Shown here in pieces: positions 1-4,664 of a DNA stretch of 6,446 nucleotides (the stretch's first letter is position 1; each line of letters starts with the position of its first letter). The DNA is from Chloroflexota bacterium (lineage in GTDB: Bacteria; Chloroflexota; Anaerolineae; Anaerolineales; Villigracilaceae), in the NCBI GenBank assembly GCA_021796315.1, contig JAJYOH010000361.1:1-6446 (forward strand). Direction: 5' to 3'. Both the position numbers and the translations under genes were made by a program. The notes below the pieces were generated by a model. It had not been told where the DNA came from and ran no database searches. It saw only the letters and a list, made by a program, of their open reading frames with translations.

Positions 1-6
1 TATAAT
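1..6 (+). promoter_or_regulatory. Possible -10 box upstream of the phosphofructokinase gene
   Basis: The window opens with TATAAT, a perfect sigma-70 -10 hexamer. If used, transcription would begin near position 13 and leave a leader of about 80 nt before the gene at 92. The -35 region lies outside the window and the surrounding DNA is AT-rich, so this may be chance. Confidence 0.3.
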
Positions 7-91
7 GATGTTCATGGTTAAAGAAAAGCAAGAAAGTACATCGTTTGGGGTAAGATTAAAGAGATAGCCCATAAGTAAGGAGGTATCAAGA

Positions 92-1174
92 ATGGATCGC
101 ATCGGAATCTTGACTGGCGGGGGAGACGCGCCGGGCCTGAATGCCGTCATCCGTGCCGCAACAAAAACCGCGATCCTTGAATACGGATGTGAAGTATTTG
201 GGATCCGGGATGGATATGATGGCTTCCTGGCAAAAGACGGCGTCCTTCCGTTGAACCTGAAGGACGTAAGCGGGATTCTGCCGCGCGGCGGCACGATCCT
301 CGGCGCGGCCAATCGCGGCAATCCGTTCGCACGCCAGGTCATTCGCGATGGCAGGGAGGTCACCATCGATGTTTCCGGCGAGATCACAAGATCCATTCAG
401 CAAATGGAACTGGATGCCCTGTTGGTTCTCGGCGGGGATGGCACTCTGCGAATCGCGCACGAAATGTATCAGAAGGGCATCCCTGTCATCGGCGTTCCCA
501 AAACGATTGACAATGACATCGGAGGCACGGAAGTGACCTTTGGTTTCGACACCGCCCTGAGTACCGCCACCGAAGCAATTGACCGTCTGCATACGACCGC
601 AGAAGCCCACCACCGCGTGATGGTTTTGGAATTGATGGGACGTGAAGCTGGTTTTATTGCCTTGCATGCGGGCGTGGCGGGAGGCGCAGATGTAATCCTC
701 ATCCCGGAAATACCGTTCAAGTTCGAGTCCATCCTCGCCAAGATTCGGAGGCGTATCGAGCGCGGCAGCTTGTTCAGCATCCTTGCGGTCTCGGAGGGTG
801 CCAGGCCTTTGGGCGGAGAATTGGTCTTTTCACGCGCTGGAGACGAGATGTATGTGCCGCGCTTGGGCGGGGTCAGCCAAATTGTTGGAGACTACATTGA
901 AAAACAAGGTTATGAAACGCGGGTGACTGTGCTGGGGCACTTGCAGCGCGGCGGCACGCCGACTGCTTTTGATCGCTGGCTTGCCACGCGCTATGGCGCT
1001 GCGGCCGTGCGCCTTGCGGCCAAAGGCGGATTTGATCGAATGGTTGCATTGCATGGCGGTCAGATCATGGATATCGCCATGGGTGAGGCATTGGCCGTGC
1101 CGCGGCGTGTGGATCCCAATGAGGATGGCGTTATTACCGCCCGCGGGATAGGAATTTCGTTCGGAGATGAATGA
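92..1174 (+). CDS. pfkA: 6-phosphofructokinase, PfkA family with Gly/Lys (group III-like) active-site signature
   Basis: Cytosolic glycolytic kinase that phosphorylates fructose 6-phosphate to fructose 1,6-bisphosphate. The 360 residues are typical for the family. Visible motifs are the N-terminal glycine loop LTGGGDAPGLN (residues 7-17), LPRGGTILG (63-71), the nucleotide loop GGDGT (114-118), the catalytic PKTIDND (136-142; D140 is the expected base), MGREAG (182-187), and LGHLQRGGTP (281-290) for sugar-phosphate binding. The residue matching E. coli Gly104 is Gly117, which in this family favours ATP over pyrophosphate. The position of E. coli Gly124 is Lys137, as in PPi-type enzymes. This Gly/Lys mix is known from actinobacterial-type ATP enzymes, so I infer ATP as donor, though the donor is not proven by sequence. 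The start at 92 follows a strong AAGGAGG (79-85) at good spacing. The stop lies 5 bases before the hypA start, implying co-transcription with hydrogenase maturation genes. Confidence 0.95.
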   Translation: MDRIGILTGGGDAPGLNAVIRAATKTAILEYGCEVFGIRDGYDGFLAKDGVLPLNLKDVSGILPRGGTILGAANRGNPFARQVIRDGREVTIDVSGEITRSIQQMELDALLVLGGDGTLRIAHEMYQKGIPVIGVPKTIDNDIGGTEVTFGFDTALSTATEAIDRLHTTAEAHHRVMVLELMGREAGFIALHAGVAGGADVILIPEIPFKFESILAKIRRRIERGSLFSILAVSEGARPLGGELVFSRAGDEMYVPRLGGVSQIVGDYIEKQGYETRVTVLGHLQRGGTPTAFDRWLATRYGAAAVRLAAKGGFDRMVALHGGQIMDIAMGEALAVPRRVDPNEDGVITARGIGISFGDE

Positions 1175-1179
1175 TTTGC

Positions 1180-1521
1180 ATGCATGAACTGCCTGTCACC
1201 CAATCCATCCTGAAGATCGCTCTTGACCATGCAGACAAGGCCCACGCCAAACGCGTCACTGATGTGCATCTTGTGATGGGCGAGCTGTCGAGCATGGTGG
1301 ATGATTCGATCCAGTTTTATTGGGAGATTATCGCCAAGAACACCATAGCCCAGAATGCCACTCTGCACTTTCGCCGCGTGCCTGCCGAATTGCAGTGCAT
1401 GACCTGTTTTATAAAATACAAGCCCAAGAACGGAGAACTTGTCTGTCCGCAATGTGGGGGCGTTGGTGCCAAGATCATCTCGGGCGAGGAGTTCTCTCTG
1501 GAAGCAATAGATGTGGAATGA
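1180..1521 (+). CDS. hypA: Hydrogenase/urease nickel incorporation protein HypA
   Basis: Small nickel chaperone that acts with HypB to insert Ni into the large subunit of [NiFe]-hydrogenase. With the start at 1180 the protein has 113 residues, the usual family length, and begins M-H-E, where His2 and the N-terminal amine are known nickel ligands. The zinc site is complete as two CxxC pairs: C73/C76 (CMTC) and C89/C92 (CPQC). An in-frame ATG at 1171 would add M-I-C and overlap the phosphofructokinase stop as ATGA, but it would displace His2 from the N-terminus. The GGAG at 1163-1166 sits 4 nt from the 1171 ATG and 13 nt from the 1180 ATG, so neither spacing is ideal. I choose 1180 on biochemical grounds. 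The gene lies directly behind phosphofructokinase and ahead of the hypB remnant and hypF. Confidence 0.93.
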   Translation: MHELPVTQSILKIALDHADKAHAKRVTDVHLVMGELSSMVDDSIQFYWEIIAKNTIAQNATLHFRRVPAELQCMTCFIKYKPKNGELVCPQCGGVGAKIISGEEFSLEAIDVE

Positions 1522-1529
1522 ATATGTTG

Positions 1530-1632
1530 TTGCGAGGGCGGTGTTCTTCCGTCCGAATCAATCTCCCACCACGAGGGGAATTGCTTTGCACACCGTCATG
1601 CATTCGGTGCAGGGAACTACGTTCGCAATGAC
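1530..1632. repeat. Palindromic interspersed repeat between hypA and hypB
   Basis: The 125-base gap between hypA and hypB is almost filled by a degenerate palindrome. Outer ends TTGCGA (1530-1535) and TCGCAA (1623-1628) are inverted copies. An inner pair, AATCAATCTCCC (1556-1567) and GGGGAATTGCTT (about 1575-1586), is roughly complementary, and a smaller hairpin CACCG/CGGTG lies at about 1591-1609. The TTGCGAGGG...CGCAATGACA pattern resembles non-coding interspersed elements I know from Anaerolineae and other bacteria; that family assignment is from memory. No convincing protein is encoded. The hypB Shine-Dalgarno AAGGAG (1636-1641) begins just after the element. Confidence 0.7.
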
Positions 1633-1646
1633 ATGAAGGAGCCAAT

Positions 1647-1898
1647 ATGACCAAACACGTTCCCGTTGTCGAAAACGTTGGCAATTTGATTTGCCCGGCC
1701 AGTTTCAAACTCGGCGCACACAAATCCGTGCTGGTGGCCTCCGTGCCCGAAGGCGACGACAAGCCTTACAAATATCTTGGCGTCTATCGCGGTGTGCAAG
1801 TGCTCAACCCTGGCGTCGCCACCTTCCCACTCTCGTGCGCCACAGGCGCAAGCCTGGACGCGTGGGTAAAATGGCTGATCCAAAATTCCGTCAAATAA
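1647..1898 (+). CDS. hypB: Internally deleted HypB (mini-HypB or HypB remnant)
   Basis: HypB is the GTPase that works with HypA in nickel insertion; family members are at least about 215 residues, and this one has 83. What remains matches separate parts of HypB: an N-terminus of the MTKHVPVVENV type (1-11), the Walker-B/metal segment ENVGNLICPASF (9-20, with Cys16 matching a known metal-ligand Cys), VPEGDDKPYKY (33-43), and the C-terminal NPGVATFPLSCATGASLDAWVKWL (54-77). The P-loop GxGKT, the CHLDA metal motif and the NKxD guanine motif are absent, so GTP hydrolysis is not expected. Junctions fall at ENV (1671-1679) and RGV (1788-1796), triplets that occur twice in many full-length HypBs. 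The start has a good AAGGAG five bases upstream, an in-frame stop closes the frame upstream, and there is no internal stop. It ends one base before hypF. It could be a decaying gene, a selected mini-protein or translational leader, or an assembly error. Confidence 0.8.
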   Translation: MTKHVPVVENVGNLICPASFKLGAHKSVLVASVPEGDDKPYKYLGVYRGVQVLNPGVATFPLSCATGASLDAWVKWLIQNSVK

Positions 1899-1899
1899 C

Positions 1900-4314
1900 A
1901 TGCAAGGCTTGCAGGTTCACATCACGGGCATCGTTCAAGGGGTCGGTTTCCGGCCCTTCGTTTATAACCTTGCCACGCGCCTCGAACTCAAAGGCTGGGT
2001 TAAGAACACCTCTGCGGGTGTGGATATTGAAGTGGATGGCGAACAGGAAATTTTGGGCGCATTCGTCAAAGCGTTACGCGCTGAAGCCCCGCCGCTCTCC
2101 CGCATCGATGAACTGACCGCCACTTTCGAACCCTCAAACGGCTTCCGCTCATTCGACATTATCCATTCTGAATCTGTGGAAGGCGCATTCCAGCCCATCT
2201 CGCCCGATGTCGCCATCTGTGACGACTGCCTGCGCGAACTCTTCGACCCATTCGACCGGCGTTATCGTTACCCATTCATCAATTGCACCAATTGCGGCCC
2301 GCGCTTCACCATCATCAAAGATATTCCCTACGACCGCCCCAAGACGACCATGGCTGGATTCGCTTTATGTCCCGATTGCGAGAAAGAATATAAAGACCCG
2401 ACGAATCGCAGATTCCACGCGCAGCCTGTGGCGTGTCCGAAGTGTGGACCGCGTGTTTGGTTGGAAGGTTTGCATGTTGGAAAGCTTGAATGCTTGAGTG
2501 ATGGCGAAGATACCATTGCAAAAGCGCGCAAATTTTTGATACAGGGAAAAATTCTTGCCATCAAAGGCCTGGGCGGATTTCATCTTGCCTGCGACGCGGC
2601 CAATGTGCAATCGGTAAACGAACTTCGCAGCCGCAAACTGCGTGTGGACAAGCCCTTCGCATTGATGATGCCCGATCTTGAAACGGTCGAGAAGCATTGC
2701 TTCGTGAGTGATGCTGAGCGTGAGTTATTGCAATCTGTCGCGCGGCCGATTGTGTTGTTGAAACGCAGACCCGAATCGGATATTGCGAAAGAAGTCGCTC
2801 CAAATCAGGATTGGGTTGGAGTAATGCTGCCATACACGCCGCTGCATTATCTGTTGCTGGATAGTGGACCGTTGACCATAGACCGTGATGTCACCGTCGT
2901 CCCCCGTCCCCCGTCTACGGTCCTCGTCATGACCAGCGGAAATTTATCCGAAGAACCTATCGCCACCGGCAACGATGAAGCGCGTGAACGATTATCCAAG
3001 CTTGCCGACGCGTTTCTGATGCATGACCGCGACATTCACATTCGCTGTGATGATTCGGTGGTGAGAGTTTTTACGGATTACGAATTACGCACTGCAAAGG
3101 GTCTCGATACGGCGGCAAGTTTCGATACGCAAGATACGCTACTCAACCAACGCCGCCTACTCGACCACCAGAATACCATTTATCCGATCCGCCGCTCGCG
3201 TGGATATTCCCCGTTTCCTGTCAAACTGCCTTTCGATGTTCCGCAGCTATTGGCAGCCGGGCCGGAATTAAAAAACACATTTTGCATCACCCATAAAAAT
3301 TATGCTTTTCTAAGTCATCACATCGGCGACATGGAAAATTACGAGACGTTGAAATCCTTCGAGCAGGGCGTGGAGCATTTCGAGCGCCTGTTCCGCGTAA
3401 AGCCTGAAGCGATTGCGTATGATATGCATCCGAATTATCTGGCGACACGCTACGCCTTGGAACGCGCCGAGCGCGAAAATATTCCGACTGTTGCCGTTCA
3501 ACATCACCACGCCCACATCGCGGCTTGTATGGCCGAGCACGGACTGAATGAGCCTGTCATCGGCGTGTCGTTCGATGGCACGGGCTACGGCGAAGATGGC
3601 GCCATCTGGGGCGGAGAATTTTTGGCCGCTGATTACAAAAATTATCAGCGTGCAGCACACCTGCAATATTTCCCGCTGCCGGGTGGCGATGCGGCCATCA
3701 AGAAACCGGCGCGCACGGCGCTGGCTTTGCTCTGGAGCCTCGGCTTAGAATGGGACGAACGGCTTGAATCAGTCAAGGAATTTTGCGCCGATGATCGAAC
3801 CATTCTTCATACCCAGCTCGAGAAGAAAATCAACACGCTGCTGACGTCCAGCATCGGCCGTCTATTCGACGCGGCCGCGGCGCTGGCAGGCGTGCGGCAA
3901 AAAGTTAACTATGAAGGACAGGCCGCCATCGAGTTCGAAGCGTTGGCAGATGAAGCCGAAAGGGAGATTTATTCATTCGGTCTGAATCAGGATCAAGTCC
4001 AGGTGAGAGGCGTCTTTGAAGCGTTGATTAAGGATGTGAAGGCGGGAGTCCACGTTTCGAAAATTTCGGCGCGCTTCCATAATGGTCTGGCAGAGTCGGT
4101 GCGAGAAACAGTCAAGAAAATCGGCGCTGAAACTGGAATTCGGTCGGTCGTTTTGTCTGGCGGAGTCTGGCAGAATCTCACCTTATTGGGACGTACTTTG
4201 CCACTATTGAAGAATGATGATTTCAAAGTATACATACATCGAGAGGTGCCTACAAACGATGGCGGACTCTCTTTGGGTCAGGCCGCAATCGCGGCATCCA
4301 GATTGCGGGGTTGA
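1900..4314 (+). CDS. hypF: Carbamoyltransferase HypF, hydrogenase maturation, with two repeat-derived insertions
   Basis: Cytosolic enzyme that converts carbamoyl phosphate and ATP to carbamoyl adenylate and passes the carbamoyl group to HypE for the cyanide ligands of [NiFe]-hydrogenase. At 804 residues it is slightly longer than usual (about 750-780). The acylphosphatase domain (1-90) has VQGVGFRPF (12-20) with catalytic R18 and N36. The zinc-finger region has four CxxC pairs (C107/110, C129/132, C157/160, C179/182). The YrdC-like domain spans about 200-390 (KGLGGFHLACDA, KPFALM, MTSGNLSEEP). The Kae1-like domain begins at RRSRGYSP (431-438) and carries HHHAH (535-539), SFDGTGYG (557-564) and TNDGGLSLGQ (785-794). 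Compared with E. coli HypF, about 14 residues are extra near 323-343 and about 33 near 391-424; both are encoded by repeat-like DNA. The start lies one base after the hypB stop with no Shine-Dalgarno, which suggests translational coupling. All catalytic motifs persist, so it is probably functional. Confidence 0.96.
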   Translation: MQGLQVHITGIVQGVGFRPFVYNLATRLELKGWVKNTSAGVDIEVDGEQEILGAFVKALRAEAPPLSRIDELTATFEPSNGFRSFDIIHSESVEGAFQPISPDVAICDDCLRELFDPFDRRYRYPFINCTNCGPRFTIIKDIPYDRPKTTMAGFALCPDCEKEYKDPTNRRFHAQPVACPKCGPRVWLEGLHVGKLECLSDGEDTIAKARKFLIQGKILAIKGLGGFHLACDAANVQSVNELRSRKLRVDKPFALMMPDLETVEKHCFVSDAERELLQSVARPIVLLKRRPESDIAKEVAPNQDWVGVMLPYTPLHYLLLDSGPLTIDRDVTVVPRPPSTVLVMTSGNLSEEPIATGNDEARERLSKLADAFLMHDRDIHIRCDDSVVRVFTDYELRTAKGLDTAASFDTQDTLLNQRRLLDHQNTIYPIRRSRGYSPFPVKLPFDVPQLLAAGPELKNTFCITHKNYAFLSHHIGDMENYETLKSFEQGVEHFERLFRVKPEAIAYDMHPNYLATRYALERAERENIPTVAVQHHHAHIAACMAEHGLNEPVIGVSFDGTGYGEDGAIWGGEFLAADYKNYQRAAHLQYFPLPGGDAAIKKPARTALALLWSLGLEWDERLESVKEFCADDRTILHTQLEKKINTLLTSSIGRLFDAAAALAGVRQKVNYEGQAAIEFEALADEAEREIYSFGLNQDQVQVRGVFEALIKDVKAGVHVSKISARFHNGLAESVRETVKKIGAETGIRSVVLSGGVWQNLTLLGRTLPLLKNDDFKVYIHREVPTNDGGLSLGQAAIAASRLRG
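2867..2926 (+). repeat. Heptamer repeat array inside hypF (three GACCRTN units, then four GTCnnnn units)
   Basis: Three 7-base units GACCGTT, GACCATA, GACCGTG occupy 2867-2887. After a short middle, four more 7-base units follow (GTCCCCC, GTCCCCC, GTCTACG, GTCCTCG; 2899-2926). The right part contains GTCTACGGTC, the complement of the left-array pattern GACCGTAGAC, so the array inverts in its centre. It is translated as HypF residues 323-343, just before the conserved MTSGN strand, where E. coli HypF has only a short loop. Confidence 0.7.
3100..3169 (+). repeat. Nested palindromic repeat inside hypF (GGTCTCGATACG...CTACTCGACCACC)
   Basis: Two left-arm copies, GTCTCGATACG (3101-3111) and GTTTCGATACG (3119-3129), are followed by two right-arm copies, GCTACTCAACCA (3139-3150 region) and CCTACTCGACCA (3156-3168 region). 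GGCGGC (3111-3116) pairs with GCCGCC (3152-3157), TCGA (3104-3107) with TCGA (3161-3164), and GGT (3100-3102) with ACC (3167-3169). It is read in frame as HypF residues 401-424, in the linker between the YrdC-like and Kae1-like domains. The design resembles common intergenic repeats of the GGTTTCGATACG...CTCAACCACC type. Confidence 0.7.
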
Positions 4315-4347
4315 AATGTGTTTAGGGGGCGGGGTGAGGTAAAACCA

Positions 4348-4373
4348 GAATGCCATCCTTTCGGATGGCATTC
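4348..4373 (-). terminator. Terminator hairpin for the minus-strand small transcript
   Basis: A perfect 11-bp stem, GAATGCCATCC and its complement, encloses a 4-base loop. Read on the minus strand the loop is GAAA, a stable GNRA tetraloop, and the stem is followed after three bases by TTTT (plus-strand AAAA at 4341-4344). Read on the plus strand there is no T-run after the stem. This polarity favours termination of a minus-strand transcript, although the hairpin could also protect the hypF 3' end. Confidence 0.65.
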
Positions 4374-4377
4374 GTGG

Positions 4378-4419
4378 GCGCTGTGGCTTCCTTTTACTTG
4401 AGGAGGGATGCCACAGCGC
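4378..4419 (-). other. Stem-loop overlapping the end of the minus-strand small ORF
   Basis: Ten-bp perfect arms GCGCTGTGGC (4378-4387) and GCCACAGCGC (4410-4419), extended by three more pairs after one mismatch. On the minus strand the loop contains CTCCTC and the TAA stop of the small ORF. CCTCCTC in this loop is complementary to GAGGAGG in the ORF's Shine-Dalgarno, so a long-range pairing that hides the ribosome site is possible. A fold is seen; regulation is inferred. Confidence 0.6.
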
Positions 4420-4450
4420 TGGGTTTGATGCTACTATCCATTGTTGACAT
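4394..4450 (-). CDS. Candidate 18-codon small ORF, function unknown
   Basis: The frame encodes MSTMDSSIKPSAVASLLK. It starts at 4450 behind AAAGGAGGAGGTG, one of the strongest possible Shine-Dalgarno sequences, and stops with TAA at 4396-4394. A consensus-like promoter lies at 4510-4538, giving a leader of roughly 50 nt. The ORF 3' end is folded into a stem-loop and a terminator hairpin follows within 25 bases. The peptide has no membrane segment, cysteine or recognisable motif. A second ATG three codons in would give 15 residues. Promoter, ribosome site, stop and terminator in the right order argue for a real unit. Its product could instead be a leader peptide or a dual-function small RNA; I recognise no family. 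Confidence 0.42.
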   Translation of the reverse strand: MSTMDSSIKPSAVASLLK

Positions 4451-4509
4451 CACCTCCTCCTTTCATTAGGATGGCTTTGAATTATTGATTCGCCCTGAAC
4501 AACGTCGAG

Positions 4510-4538
4510 AGTATCACATAGCTTGAATTGGATGTCAA
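4510..4538 (-). promoter_or_regulatory. Sigma-70 promoter for the minus-strand small gene
   Basis: On the minus strand a perfect -35 TTGACA (4538-4533) is separated by exactly 17 bases from GATACT (4515-4510), which matches 4 of 6 bases of the -10 consensus. TG two bases before the hexamer (TGTGATACT) forms an extended -10. Transcription would start near 4503 and run toward the small ORF at 4450. Confidence 0.65.
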
Positions 4539-4628
4539 TAGGCGTTTTTATCTGCCATTAATTTGCAATGCCGCTGTTTGAACACGAAAAAACATGATAG
4601 CCTTTGAGAGACTCCGAAAGCGCTACTC

Positions 4629-4637
4629 TGCTATCCT
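4629..4637 (+). promoter_or_regulatory. Possible extended -10 promoter for the DUF4173 gene
   Basis: TGCTATCCT is an extended -10 with TATCCT matching 4 of 6 consensus bases. It would start transcription near 4643, about 22 bases before the coding start. A TTGAGA at 4604-4609 is a good -35 match but 22 bases away, too far for standard spacing. No other promoter candidate in 4540-4664 is better. Confidence 0.3.
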
Positions 4638-4664
4638 GCGGGAAATTTGTTGAGGAGATGACCG

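Noticed and set aside
86..667. A 193-codon open frame on the minus strand within the phosphofructokinase gene
   Set aside because: It lies opposite a motif-complete enzyme, has no recognisable domain, and is explained by codon bias of the real gene.
1320..1631. A 103-codon plus-strand frame overlapping the hypA 3' end and the repeat
   Set aside because: It is out of frame with hypA, has no ribosome site, and runs into the palindromic repeat.
4324..4340. G-rich run GGGGGCGGGGTGAGG downstream of hypF as a G-quadruplex
   Set aside because: Only two runs of three or more G are present, short of the four needed; it may be a fragment of another repeat, but that cannot be shown here.
4400..4426. 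Plus-strand GAGGAGGG next to an ATG at 4408
   Set aside because: There is no spacing between the purine run and the ATG, and the frame stops after six codons; the purine run is the complement of the loop in the minus-strand hairpin.
4658..4664. An ATG at 4658 as the start of the membrane protein
   Set aside because: It is out of frame with the 524-residue protein and directly abuts the Shine-Dalgarno.
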